Positions 18,093 through 26,855 of a DNA stretch of 64,000 bases are shown here, one piece after another; positions within the stretch are counted from its first letter, which is position 1, and every line of letters starts with the position of its first letter. The stretch comes from Bacillota bacterium (GTDB lineage Bacteria; Bacillota; Clostridia; Lachnospirales; Lachnospiraceae). The translations under genes were made by a program, and so were the position numbers. The DNA lies in contig JAEYGZ010000027.1 of assembly GCA_023409535.1 (NCBI GenBank), positions 310,001 through 374,000 on the forward strand. The letters are read 5' to 3'. Under the pieces are notes generated by a model. The model was given only the letters and a program-made list of their open reading frames with translations, was not told where the DNA came from and did not search any database.

Positions 18093-19334
18093 ATGATTGA
18101 AGCAAAACCTTTTAACATCACACAACAGGAGGTCTTGATAGCATACAAGCAGGTTAAGGCTAACAAGGGCACTGGTGGGATAGATGGTATTGATCTAGTG
18201 CAATTCGAGGAAAATCTTAATGGAAACCTATATAAGATATGGAATCGAATGGCATCAGGAAGCTACTTTCCGAAAGCAGTGCGAGGTGTTGAAATTCCTA
18301 AGAAAAATGGTAAAAAGAGATTGTTGGGAATACCAACAATTGAAGACAGAGTTGCACAAATGGTTGTCAGAAATCGTCTCGAACCGAAGGTGGAGCCAGT
18401 ATTCATGACAGATTCTTATGGATATAGACCGAACAAATCAGCCTTGGATGCTATAAAAGCAACGAGGGAAAGATGCTGGCAGTATGAATGGGTATTGGAA
18501 CTGGATATTGTTGGTCTGTTTGACAACATAGACCATGAGTTGTTGCTTAAGGCTATTAAGGCACATACTGCTGACAAAATGGAAATCTTATATATTACTA
18601 GATTTCTCAAAGCAGACATAGTTATGCCAGATGGAAATATCCGTGAGAGAATCGCAGGAACACCACAAGGTGGAGTGATTAGTCCAGTATTGGCAAATCT
18701 CTTTATGCACTATGCCTTTGATAAGTGGATGAATTATAACTTTCCACAAATCAAATGGGCGAGATATGCAGATGATGCTGTTATCCATTGTGTCAGTGAA
18801 AAGCAAGCATTATATATAAAACAGCGTCTGGAAAGACAGCTATGTTTATGCAAGCTACAACTGCAACCAGAGAAAACTAGAATTGTTCATTGTACTTGTG
18901 ATAAGTTTCCACAGAAATCGAACTTAAATGAGTTCACGTTTCTAGGATATACGTTTAGAACTAGATGGGTGAAAAATAAACAGGGAATTCTATTTCGTTC
19001 TTTCACACCAGCTGTGAGTAAAGAAGCATCAAAAGCCTTTCGTATGAAAATTAAGGAGTATAGATTGAGAAAGGGTATTGGTTCTCTTGCAGAATTGGCA
19101 GAAAATATTAACCCGATTATCAGAGGCTGGATGAACTACTTTATGGAGTTTGGAAAGGGAGAAGCCATTAAAAGTCTTGATTACATCAATCTAAGTCTTC
19201 TTAATTTCATCCAAAGGTTCTATGGAAAAAGAGGAAAGAACAAACATAGTGCGTGGAGATTTTTGGCTATTATCTGCAAACGAGAACCTAAATTATTTTA
19301 CCATTGGACTTATGGAATTACTGTTAAAGCCTGA
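18093..19334 (+). CDS. ltrA: Group II intron reverse transcriptase/maturase
   Basis: 413 residues. Reverse transcriptase blocks are intact: NKGTGGIDGID, KKNGKKRLLGIPTIEDRVAQ, SYGYRPNKSALDAI, ELDIVGLFDNIDH, GTPQGGVISPVLANL and the catalytic YADDAVIHC near residue 230. The thumb/X (maturase) domain follows (EFTFLGYTF, INPIIRGWMNYF). There is no HNH endonuclease motif after the X domain, so it is an En-minus type that probably depends on host replication for target priming. The gene starts after domains I-III of the intron and uses a GGGAGG site. Confidence 0.95.
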   Translation: MIEAKPFNITQQEVLIAYKQVKANKGTGGIDGIDLVQFEENLNGNLYKIWNRMASGSYFPKAVRGVEIPKKNGKKRLLGIPTIEDRVAQMVVRNRLEPKVEPVFMTDSYGYRPNKSALDAIKATRERCWQYEWVLELDIVGLFDNIDHELLLKAIKAHTADKMEILYITRFLKADIVMPDGNIRERIAGTPQGGVISPVLANLFMHYAFDKWMNYNFPQIKWARYADDAVIHCVSEKQALYIKQRLERQLCLCKLQLQPEKTRIVHCTCDKFPQKSNLNEFTFLGYTFRTRWVKNKQGILFRSFTPAVSKEASKAFRMKIKEYRLRKGIGSLAELAENINPIIRGWMNYFMEFGKGEAIKSLDYINLSLLNFIQRFYGKRGKNKHSAWRFLAIICKREPKLFYHWTYGITVKA

Positions 19335-19341
19335 ACAACAA

Positions 19342-19375
19342 GAGCCGTATGATGGGAGACTATCACGTACGGTTC
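19342..19375 (+). ncRNA. Group II intron domain V
   Basis: A 34-base hairpin: GAGCCGTA pairs with TACGGTTC, a two-base CG bulge follows, and an upper stem TGATG/CTATCA closes a purine loop. The AGC catalytic triad is in the 5' strand. This is the diagnostic catalytic core of group II introns. Confidence 0.9.
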
Positions 19376-19438
19376 TGTGAGAGGCTTAGGGTGAAATTCC
19401 CTTTGCCTACTCGACTAAGGCGGCAATAGTTTATTAGA

Positions 19439-20080
19439 CTAATCATTGCTTTCGTTTAAATAATTATAAATACTGTATCTGGATAAGCCCAAAAAGTCCG
19501 CAAGTTTTTCTGCCGCTTTTTTAATTAGGAAGAAGCCCTTATCTTCCAGGTTGTGAACAATCGCCACCTTCTCTTCCTTCGTTAAATTCCCCACGGTTTT
19601 CCCTGTTGCATTGACAGCCTCTTTCATCATAATCTCCAATAACTCATCGACATTGCCGACAAACAGCTCAGGGCTCTTGGCAGAGGAAGGGCTGTCGGAA
19701 CAGGTAAAGGATCGTAAGGTATTTTCATATCGGATGATATCCGTAATATCGAAATTGATGCACAGACTTCCGTTTACTTTTCCGTATTCATCACGGAAGT
19801 ACTTGCTGGAGGAGCGTAAAACCCGTCCGCTTGGCGTAGAGTTGATATAGCTGTATTGATCATCCGGCGATGCGGAGCCCTTTAAGATCTCCAGACCGGC
19901 ATTGGTGCCGCCGTCACCGATTTTTCTTCCGGTTACATGTCCGTTCCAGATTGCAACGATGGTCTGATCATAAGGCAGCGTAAGATCATGTAAAACCACT
20001 TCACAGTTATCACCGAATTGCAGGGCAATACACTTGGCAATATCAGACAGCAGGTTTAAATTATCGGAAACATATCCCAT
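19439..20080 (-). CDS. YheO/DauR-like PAS-HTH transcriptional regulator
   Basis: 213 residues. An N-terminal YheO-type PAS-like domain (FGDNCEVVLHDL, GRVLRSSSKYFRDEYGKVNGSLCINFDIT) is followed by a C-terminal HTH (EKVAIVHNLEDKGFFLIKKAAEKLADFLGLSRYSIYNYL). Relatives such as DauR control D-amino-acid catabolic genes. It is divergent from an operon with a D-serine-dehydratase-like enzyme, a D-aminoacylase and RidA, so it is the probable local regulator of that operon. AAAGGACG precedes the ATG. The group II intron ends 23 bases past its stop codon. Confidence 0.88.
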   Translation of the reverse strand: MGYVSDNLNLLSDIAKCIALQFGDNCEVVLHDLTLPYDQTIVAIWNGHVTGRKIGDGGTNAGLEILKGSASPDDQYSYINSTPSGRVLRSSSKYFRDEYGKVNGSLCINFDITDIIRYENTLRSFTCSDSPSSAKSPELFVGNVDELLEIMMKEAVNATGKTVGNLTKEEKVAIVHNLEDKGFFLIKKAAEKLADFLGLSRYSIYNYLNESND

Positions 20081-20224
20081 GTTATAGTTCGTCCTTTCAA
20101 CAAAATGTATAAATAGATTATAAAAGAAATTAGAAATAATGTCCAGTAATAAATTTTTGTTGAAATTGGAAAATAAAAACTATAAGAAACAAACAAAAAT
20201 ACAATAAAAATAATGTTTTTATTG

Positions 20225-20253
20225 TTGACAAACTATAAAAAAGAGAGTATATA
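20225..20253 (+). promoter_or_regulatory. Probable sigma-A promoter of the D-amino-acid/amino-sugar operon
   Basis: TTGACA (20225-20230) and TATATA (20248-20253) are 17 bases apart. Between this and the first gene lies AACAAACTGTT...AACAAATTGTT (about 20269-20301), a direct repeat that could bind the divergent regulator. Confidence 0.6.
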
Positions 20254-20328
20254 TTGAGTATGACATAAACAAACTGTTGAAATTTGTGAAACAAATTGTT
20301 TAAAATAATATTTATAAGGAGGAAATTT

Positions 20329-21675
20329 ATGAAAAGAGCAAGAAAAGTACTTGGTATTATCATGGCTGCAGGTATGGCTGTATTGACACTCACGGGCTGC
20401 GGCAGCTCGCCGGCACAGTCTGCGCCTGAACCAACCAAAGCAGCCGGCGGGGACTCATCAGCGGCAACCTCGGCTCCGGCAGAAACCAAAGAGGCACAGG
20501 CAATCACCTTCTGGTATAATAATACGGGTGATGAAGCGGTTATTTATGAGAAGGCAATCAGTGAATACAATGCTTCCCAGAGCAGCTACAAGGTAGAGGG
20601 ACTAAGCGTAACAGATGCTCAGAAGCTGATCGTAGCCATGAGCAGCAATGAATCTCCTGATGTTATCAAAATAAGCAATCAGACAGTTACGCAGTATCAG
20701 AAGAACGGCTTGCTGGAAAGCCTTCAGCCTTTTGCGGACAAGGAGTCCTTTGATGCCTCCATCTACTCCGAACAGGCGATGAATGCAAACAGCGTTGACG
20801 GAGAAATTTATGCACTTCCATTGGATGCATACACGATTCAGCTATTTTATAATAAGGATCTCCTGGAGGCAGCCGGTTACACTGAGCCGCCCAAAACCAT
20901 GGAAGAGATGTATGAGATGGCGGTAGCAGCGACAAAGACCGCTGCGGACGGAACGATTGAAGTATTGGGATATCCGTTATTTCCGTATGCTTCCGCCAGA
21001 CAGGAGCTGATCTATGGCTTCGGCGGAAGCTGGTGGAGTGAGGATTCAAAGGTTACTCCTGATAATTCCGGTATTTTAGACAGTCTTAACAGGAATGTGG
21101 CATATAGAAACCAGTTCGGCGGAAAGGCTTTGGATGGCTTTATCGGAACGGCAAATACAAACCGTTATACCGAGCAGGATATGTTCTTCCAGGGGAAACA
21201 GCTGTTCCGTCTGGATGGTTCCTGGCTTCCGACGATGATGAAAAACTTTAATTCAACGGTTAATTATGGTATCACCCTGGTTCCGGGAACAGAGGCTCAG
21301 CCGGAGCTGAGAGGAACCAGCCGCTTTGAAACCGACTCTGTGGCAGTGCCGGCAATGTCTGAGAATAAAGAAGGAGCCTGGGATTTTACCAAATGGCTCT
21401 GCAGCCAGGAAGGAGCTAAGATTATTGACCTTGGAACGGGAAATCTTCCGGCGGTGAAAGCGTTGTATGATGATGCTGATATTATTGCGGTTCCCGGTTT
21501 TACAGAATTTATTGATGCATTGAAGCTGGAAAAGGGAATACAATATCCGGTAATGGAAGATTTTGACGAATACATATCTATGATCAATGCGGCACTGGAT
21601 GCGGTTTACGCAGGCACAGCTACTCCTGAAGATGCAATGAAGGATCTTGCAAAGCACAGTACAAATCTAAAATAA
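20329..21675 (+). CDS. Sugar-type ABC transporter substrate-binding lipoprotein
   Basis: 448 residues of the family 1 extracellular solute-binding proteins. The lipobox LTLTGC places Cys at about residue 24, followed by a low-complexity Ser/Pro/Ala linker. Mature domain blocks include EISEYNASQSSYKVEGLSV-like start, DVIKISNQTVTQY, and DGEIYALPLDAYTIQLFYNKDL typical of carbohydrate binders. The first ATG with a site (AAGGAGG) is at 20329; the longer frame to 20296 lacks one. It feeds the two permeases downstream. The expected ligand is an oligosaccharide or glycoconjugate, judging from the operon. Confidence 0.9.
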   Translation: MKRARKVLGIIMAAGMAVLTLTGCGSSPAQSAPEPTKAAGGDSSAATSAPAETKEAQAITFWYNNTGDEAVIYEKAISEYNASQSSYKVEGLSVTDAQKLIVAMSSNESPDVIKISNQTVTQYQKNGLLESLQPFADKESFDASIYSEQAMNANSVDGEIYALPLDAYTIQLFYNKDLLEAAGYTEPPKTMEEMYEMAVAATKTAADGTIEVLGYPLFPYASARQELIYGFGGSWWSEDSKVTPDNSGILDSLNRNVAYRNQFGGKALDGFIGTANTNRYTEQDMFFQGKQLFRLDGSWLPTMMKNFNSTVNYGITLVPGTEAQPELRGTSRFETDSVAVPAMSENKEGAWDFTKWLCSQEGAKIIDLGTGNLPAVKALYDDADIIAVPGFTEFIDALKLEKGIQYPVMEDFDEYISMINAALDAVYAGTATPEDAMKDLAKHSTNLK

Positions 21676-21687
21676 CAATTTATTACC

Positions 21688-21726
21688 GGGGCGCTGTAGG
21701 CAGATAGCTGCATACTGCAGTGCCCC
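21688..21726 (+). terminator. Intra-operon hairpin between binding protein and permeases
   Basis: GGGGCGCTGTAG and CTGCAGTGCCCC form a stable stem followed by AATCTTAAT. In binding-protein operons such hairpins commonly stabilise the upstream mRNA or attenuate the downstream genes, giving more binding protein than permease. Confidence 0.55.
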
Positions 21727-21754
21727 AATCTTAATGCTTGAGAGGAGTAAAAGA

Positions 21755-22678
21755 ATGAAGAGACGAAATGCGACACAGCGGGATTTTATTAATGGACTGC
21801 TGTTTTCTTCTCCATGGATTTTGGGCTTTTTGGCTTTTAGTGTATATCCGTTGGTGGCTTCCTTGTATTACAGTTTTACAAAGTTCAATGCAGTAACAAC
21901 TCCCCGATGGATCGGTCTTGATAATTTTAAAGACATCTTCGCTGATCCTCTGGTGTGGAAAAGCTTGGGGAATACACTATTTATGGCTTTTATATCCACT
22001 CCGATCAATCTGTGTGTAGCATTGCTTCTGGCAAGTATCGTATGCATCAGTTTTAAAGGACGCGGCTTTGTAAGGACAGCATTTTTCCTGCCCTCCATAA
22101 TACCGATGGTTGCGGCTACCATGGTCTGGATCTGGATGTTTGACCCTACCTACGGTTATATCAATAATGTATTAAGCTGGTTTGGCATCAGCGGGCCTTC
22201 GTGGCTTATGGATGCCAATTTTACGAAGTGGGCCCTGGTGATCATGGGAACCTGGAATACCGGGACAATGATGCTGGTGTGTATGTCCGCGTTGCAGTCC
22301 GTACCCAGAAGCTATTATGAATCTGCCGAAATTGATGGCGCAGGAAAAATATCAAGATTTTTTAATATCACAATACCCTGCATTGCCCATGTACTGGTGT
22401 ACCAGGCCATATTGAACATCATCAACGCATTCCAGTATTTCCAGCAGGTGTATATTATCGTTACTGCAAATGCAGGAGTAAAGGGCGGAAGCGCGGCGGG
22501 AGGTCCTGAAAATTCCATTCTTATGTATCCGCTGTATGTGTTTCATAATGCGTTTACCTACTTAAAGATGGGGAAGGCTTCGGCAATGGCATGGTTATTA
22601 TTTATCATTGTTGCCCTTCTCACGGTGGTTCTGACGAAGGTAACGAGAAAAGTAACAGAAAATGCCGGAGGTGAATAA
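21755..22678 (+). CDS. ABC sugar importer permease, MalF/UgpA type
   Basis: 307 residues with six membrane segments (first at FINGLLFSSPWILGFLAFSVYPL). The ATPase-docking EAA loop reads YYESAEIDGAGKISRFFNITIP. The start at 21755 is preceded by GAGAGGAG; the earlier start at 21734 lies upstream of that site. It forms a heterodimeric channel with the next gene. No ATPase gene is in this operon. Confidence 0.92.
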   Translation: MKRRNATQRDFINGLLFSSPWILGFLAFSVYPLVASLYYSFTKFNAVTTPRWIGLDNFKDIFADPLVWKSLGNTLFMAFISTPINLCVALLLASIVCISFKGRGFVRTAFFLPSIIPMVAATMVWIWMFDPTYGYINNVLSWFGISGPSWLMDANFTKWALVIMGTWNTGTMMLVCMSALQSVPRSYYESAEIDGAGKISRFFNITIPCIAHVLVYQAILNIINAFQYFQQVYIIVTANAGVKGGSAAGGPENSILMYPLYVFHNAFTYLKMGKASAMAWLLFIIVALLTVVLTKVTRKVTENAGGE

Positions 22679-22680
22679 GA

Positions 22681-23505
22681 ATGAAAAAATATACAAGCAA
22701 AGTTTTATTTTTTGCTCTGGTTGCCGTACTGGCTTTGATTTTTATATCACCTTTTATGGTAATGTTTCTTACTTCGTTCAAAACGAACAGTGATGCATTT
22801 ACCATTCCGGTTAAGCTGCTTCCCCGGAAATGGGTAACGGAAAACTTTCCGGCAGCATTTGCGGCAATTCCGTATTTTAAATATATGGGAAACACGGTGT
22901 TTATAACGATATGCTCCCTGGCGGGACAGCTTTTGGTTACCCCTATGATTGCATATTCTCTGGTAAAAATCAAATGGAAGGGTGCAGATATTATCTCCGG
23001 ACTGGTTATGGCCACCATGATGATTCCTATCACGGTCACTATAGTGCCTATGTATAAAATATACGCGACGTTAGGACTTACCAATAGTTATGTTCCTCTT
23101 ATCCTGCCTACGTTTTTTGGAAAGGCATATTATATTGTAATTTTCCGGCAGTTTTTTGCGGGAGTTCCGAATAGTCTTATAGAGGCTGGAAAAATAGACG
23201 GAGCTACGGAATTCCAGCGTTTTTCCAGAATTGCACTGCCGCTTTGTAAACCGGTTCTGACCACCATCGGAATCTACGCATTTCTGGATGCGTGGAGCGA
23301 CTATTTATACCCGTTGATTTTTATAACAAAACCGGACCGGTATACGCTTTCCCTGGGATTGCAGCAGTATATGAGTGAGTATTCCGTGGACTGGGCAAGG
23401 CTGATGGCGGCAGCGGTAGTATTTGTGCTTCCGGTAATTGTCTGCTTTGCAATTTTCCAGAAGAACTTTGTAGAAGGAATTGCAACCAGTGGCCTTAAGG
23501 CATAA
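22681..23505 (+). CDS. ABC sugar importer permease, MalG/UgpE type
   Basis: 274 residues with six membrane segments. The EAA loop SLIEAGKIDGATEFQRFSRIALP lies near residue 180 and the C-terminus FQKNFVEGIATSGLKA is typical of the family. It starts 3 bases after the first permease stop, with GGAGG inside that gene's end. It is the second channel half of the importer. Confidence 0.93.
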   Translation: MKKYTSKVLFFALVAVLALIFISPFMVMFLTSFKTNSDAFTIPVKLLPRKWVTENFPAAFAAIPYFKYMGNTVFITICSLAGQLLVTPMIAYSLVKIKWKGADIISGLVMATMMIPITVTIVPMYKIYATLGLTNSYVPLILPTFFGKAYYIVIFRQFFAGVPNSLIEAGKIDGATEFQRFSRIALPLCKPVLTTIGIYAFLDAWSDYLYPLIFITKPDRYTLSLGLQQYMSEYSVDWARLMAAAVVFVLPVIVCFAIFQKNFVEGIATSGLKA

Positions 23506-23525
23506 TAAGAAAGGAGGAGAAACGG

Positions 23526-24647
23526 ATGAAGCTTACACAAGATCAGCTCAGACAGCTGGAGACGCCCTGTCTGGTGATTGATGCAGAACAGGTGCAAAAG
23601 AATATAAGGAAGATGCAGGAGGCGGCTGATCAAGCCGGCTGCAGACTGCGTCCCCATATTAAAACACATAAAATGCCCTTATTTGCCGAGATGCAAATGG
23701 GAGCCGGCGCAAGCGGAATTACCTGTGCCAAGGTAAGTGAAGCGGAGGTAATGGCCGAAGGCGGTATGCAGGATATCTTCATCGCCTACCCCATGATCGG
23801 AGCCTTCCGTATCCTGCGGGCGATTACACTGGCGAAAAAAATAAGACGGCTCATTTTGGCTGTTGACAGTCTGGAGGGCGCAGAAGCATTAAACCAGGCA
23901 GCTTCCGAGCATAATGTGATTTTGGAGGTCCGTATGGAGATTGATACGGGAGCCGGGCGCACGGGAGTACCCATGGACCTGGCGGCAGAACTGGCTCTGG
24001 CCCTTCAACGGATGACACATTTAAACCTGACAGGTATTTATACCTTTAAGAGCCTGATTTTATCCGGGAAGCCTACGGAGGATAATCTGCTGGCGGCACA
24101 GGAAGAAGGGGACATGATGGCTGAAGTTGCCGGAAGGCTGCGGGAAGCGGGAGTTCAGGTACAGGACATCAGTGCCGGTTCTACTCCCACGGGTGTGCTG
24201 GCAGCACAAACAGGTCTGGTAAATGAAATTCGTCCGGGTACCTATATTTTTAATGATTTTATGCTGACAAAGGAGAAGGTGGCTGATCTTAGTGAGATTG
24301 CCGTCCGGTTCTACGCAACCGTAGTCAGCTGCCAACACCGGGAATATGCGGTGATCGACGGAGGAACAAAGTGCTTTCCTACCGATGCGGCTCCGGGCCA
24401 GCCGCCATTTTACTATCCCGGATATGCGGTGGTTGAGGGGGATGACAATCTTAGGCTGTCCCGGATGAATGAAGAGCATGGAATCCTCACGGCCTTAGAC
24501 GGGAATACCGGACTGCGGGCGGGTCAGGTACTGTCCTTCCTCCCTATTCATGTGTGTACGGCAATTAATATGCAGAATAATGTTTATATCCTGGAAGAAG
24601 AAACACTCAGAAAACAAAAAGTAGATGCCAGAGGTATGCTGATATGA
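23526..24647 (+). CDS. D-serine-dehydratase-like PLP enzyme (DSD1/D-threonine aldolase superfamily)
   Basis: 373 residues. The N-terminal alanine-racemase-type barrel carries the PLP lysine in RPHIKTHK (Lys46). The C-terminal D-ser_dehydrat domain holds DGGTKCFPTD and the metal site. The C-terminal pair is His342-Val-Cys344 (PIHVCTAIN), which matches zinc-dependent D-serine dehydratases, whereas D-threonine aldolases usually have His-x-Asp. A dehydratase on D-Ser/D-Thr-like substrates is therefore favoured. It overlaps the next gene by 4 bases and is grouped with a D-aminoacylase and RidA, the latter fitting an enamine-releasing dehydratase. Confidence 0.82.
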   Translation: MKLTQDQLRQLETPCLVIDAEQVQKNIRKMQEAADQAGCRLRPHIKTHKMPLFAEMQMGAGASGITCAKVSEAEVMAEGGMQDIFIAYPMIGAFRILRAITLAKKIRRLILAVDSLEGAEALNQAASEHNVILEVRMEIDTGAGRTGVPMDLAAELALALQRMTHLNLTGIYTFKSLILSGKPTEDNLLAAQEEGDMMAEVAGRLREAGVQVQDISAGSTPTGVLAAQTGLVNEIRPGTYIFNDFMLTKEKVADLSEIAVRFYATVVSCQHREYAVIDGGTKCFPTDAAPGQPPFYYPGYAVVEGDDNLRLSRMNEEHGILTALDGNTGLRAGQVLSFLPIHVCTAINMQNNVYILEEETLRKQKVDARGMLI

Positions 24648-26248
24648 TGGATACATTAATCAAAAAAGGGCTGATCTACGACGGAAGCGGTAACCCGCCG
24701 TATCAGGGGGATATTCTTATTCGGGGGGAAGAGATCATTGAACTTGCACCGGATATTGGAAAAGAGGATGTGCGGATCATTGACGCTGCAGGGAAGGCGG
24801 TGACGCCGGGGTTTATTGATATCCACCGTCATTGCGATATTGCGCCCCTGACCAATCCCCAGTTCGGAGAAATAGAGCTGGCACAGGGAATAACAACTGC
24901 CTTTGCGGGAAACTGCGGTCTTGCACCTGTGCCCTCGGTACCCTTATGGCGTAACGAATTGTATGGTTATTTGGAGCCGGTAATCGGAAAGGTGCCGGAC
25001 AAGCTGGTTTTTGAAACCTATGAGGATTACCGGATAGCACTGGAAGCAGCCAAGCTTCCCCTCAATCTGGGATTCTTTGCAGCCTCGGACAGCATTAAGA
25101 TTGCGCTGAAGGGATTTGGAAGCCAGGAGTATACACAGGAGGAGCTGCGAAGGGCCCGGGAGTATGTAAGGAGTGCCGGGGAGCAGGGAGCTTACGGCAT
25201 TACGCTGGGAATTATGTATCAGCCGGAATGCTATTCAAAGAAAGAGGAGCTTACCCAGGTGGTAAAAGCCGCCGCTGATTGGGGAGGACTGCTTTGCACC
25301 CATATGAGGGGAGAAGGTGACAGTCTGGTGGAATCGGTTAAAGAAGTCATCGAGGTGGCGGCCAGGGCGGGTGTTTCCCTAAACATCAGTCATTTAAAAT
25401 CCACGGGAATAAAGAACTGGAATCGTAAGATATTCGAGGCGATCCGTGTCATTGAAGAGGCAAGAGCATCCGGTCAGGAGGTTACGGCGGATTTTTATCC
25501 TTATGACGGCGGGTCCACGACCTTGCAGTCCCTGCTTCCGCCCACCATGATGGAGGCTTCCCTGGCGGGCTTGATTAAAAATTTATCAGGCTCAGAGGGG
25601 AAGAAGCGGTTGAGGGCAGAGCTGAACAAGGCTCATGAGGGCTGGGATAATATGTCCGAAAGCATTGGCTGGGACAGGATTATTATCAGTTCGGTCACTC
25701 TGGAGAAGCATGCTTTCATGCAAGGCCAGACAATCCGCGTCCTGGCAGAGAAGCTGGGATATGAAGAACCCTCCGATCTTGTTGCCGATTTGCTGGTGGA
25801 AGAAAGCGGAAAGGTAGGGATCATCGTACTAAGTATGTCCCGGGAGGATGTGGATACGGTAGCCAGACTTCCCTATACCCTGCTGATTTCAGACGCTCTG
25901 TACGGCGGTGATAGCAGGAATGCCCATCCCCGTCTGCTTGGTACCACAGCCAGATTCTTAAGTGATTTTGTACTGAAGCGCGGCGTCCTTTCCATGGAAC
26001 AGGCCATCAGTAAGATGACCGGTATGCCGGCAAAACGGGTGGGTTTACAGGACAGAGGGCTTTTGAAAGCAGGATATCAGGCGGATATATTGGTATTTGA
26101 ACCGGAGAGCTTCAGGGACCATGCGGATTATACCGGAAAGCATGGGTTGTGTACAGGTATGGAGCTGGTGTTGATAGGAGGAAAACAGGTTCTGTCAAAA
26201 GGCATCCTTACGGATCGTTCCAGAGGGAAGCTGTTGAAAAGAGTTTAA
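24644..26248 (+). CDS. N-acyl-D-amino-acid deacylase (amidohydrolase superfamily)
   Basis: 534 residues, full length for D-aminoacylases. The enzyme releases free D-amino acids from N-acyl-D-amino acids in the cytoplasm. Metal and active-site features: His61-Arg-His63 in GFIDIHRHCDI, Cys91 in AGNCGLAP, THMRGEGDS, LNISHLKSTG, and the catalytic Asp in TLLISDALYG. The C-terminal return to the small beta-domain (GLLKAGYQADILVFEP) is typical. Translationally coupled to the D-serine-dehydratase-like gene (ATGA overlap), it would supply that enzyme with D-amino acid. Confidence 0.9.
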   Translation: MMDTLIKKGLIYDGSGNPPYQGDILIRGEEIIELAPDIGKEDVRIIDAAGKAVTPGFIDIHRHCDIAPLTNPQFGEIELAQGITTAFAGNCGLAPVPSVPLWRNELYGYLEPVIGKVPDKLVFETYEDYRIALEAAKLPLNLGFFAASDSIKIALKGFGSQEYTQEELRRAREYVRSAGEQGAYGITLGIMYQPECYSKKEELTQVVKAAADWGGLLCTHMRGEGDSLVESVKEVIEVAARAGVSLNISHLKSTGIKNWNRKIFEAIRVIEEARASGQEVTADFYPYDGGSTTLQSLLPPTMMEASLAGLIKNLSGSEGKKRLRAELNKAHEGWDNMSESIGWDRIIISSVTLEKHAFMQGQTIRVLAEKLGYEEPSDLVADLLVEESGKVGIIVLSMSREDVDTVARLPYTLLISDALYGGDSRNAHPRLLGTTARFLSDFVLKRGVLSMEQAISKMTGMPAKRVGLQDRGLLKAGYQADILVFEPESFRDHADYTGKHGLCTGMELVLIGGKQVLSKGILTDRSRGKLLKRV

Positions 26249-26274
26249 ATAAATGATGAGAAAGAAGGACAACT

Positions 26275-26736
26275 ATGAATGTTTATGAAAAATTAAAGGA
26301 ACTTAATCTGGAGCTTCCGGCAGCTCCGCCAAGAGGCGGAGTGTATTCCCCGTGCCAGGAATTTGGAAAGGGACTGGTATATATATCCGGCTGCGGACCG
26401 TTGACCGGAGGAAACGAGATTTTCGGAAGACTGGGTGATACCTATACAACGGAAGAGGGGAAAGCTTTTGCAAAAAATGCCATGCTCAATGTTCTGGCAA
26501 TCTTACAGGATAAGGTCGGGGATTTGAACAAGGTAAAGCGCGCGGTTAAAATTCTTACCTTTGTGGCAAGTTCAGATACCTTTTATGAGCAGCCCGCAGT
26601 TGCCAACGGCGGAAGTGAATTATTGGCACAACTGTTCGGAGAGGAGAAGGTACCGGCCCGTTCAGCCATAGGAGTTAATGTATTGCCCGGAAATATTCCG
26701 GTTGAGACGGAAGCAATATTTGAAATAGAAGAATAG
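26275..26736 (+). CDS. RidA-family enamine/imine deaminase
   Basis: 153 residues, of the YjgH/RidA-like clade with longer N-terminus (PPRGGVYSPCQEFGKGLVYISGCGP). RidA proteins hydrolyse reactive 2-aminoacrylate and similar enamines formed by PLP dehydratases. Its position right after the D-serine-dehydratase-like and D-aminoacylase genes matches that job. The C-terminal block ARSAIGVNVLPGNIPVETEAIFEI retains the conserved Arg and Glu region. GAAGGA precedes the ATG. Confidence 0.9.
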   Translation: MNVYEKLKELNLELPAAPPRGGVYSPCQEFGKGLVYISGCGPLTGGNEIFGRLGDTYTTEEGKAFAKNAMLNVLAILQDKVGDLNKVKRAVKILTFVASSDTFYEQPAVANGGSELLAQLFGEEKVPARSAIGVNVLPGNIPVETEAIFEIEE

Positions 26737-26855
26737 TTGGAGAAGGGAAATATGAATTATTAAAAAGCATAATTCACAGAGCGGATGGTAATTCATTTGC
26801 TTTGCAAATAGTGCTGATGCGAAAGTTCACGAGCATTGGCAGTGTGGAGGTTTAA

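Larger units (their letters stand above)
17571..19415 (+). mobile_element. Group II intron, apparently full length
   Basis: The 5' end GTGTG matches the GUGYG consensus, and the following CCTGAATGCC can pair with GGTATTCAGG at about 17635-17645 as the base of domain I. A maturase gene lies inside. Domain V is at 19342-19375. Domain VI folds as GAGAGGC...GCCTACTC with a bulged A at 19409, seven bases from the 3' end CTCGAC, as expected for the branch point. TTAGAT at 17813-17818 can pair with the 5' exon end GTCTAA as EBS1-IBS1. The intron sits between padR and the YheO-like gene and interrupts no recognisable gene. Confidence 0.88.

Noticed and set aside
17571..19415. Intron interrupting a gene
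   Set aside because: Joining the flanks gives no recognisable coding sequence; the insertion appears to be intergenic.
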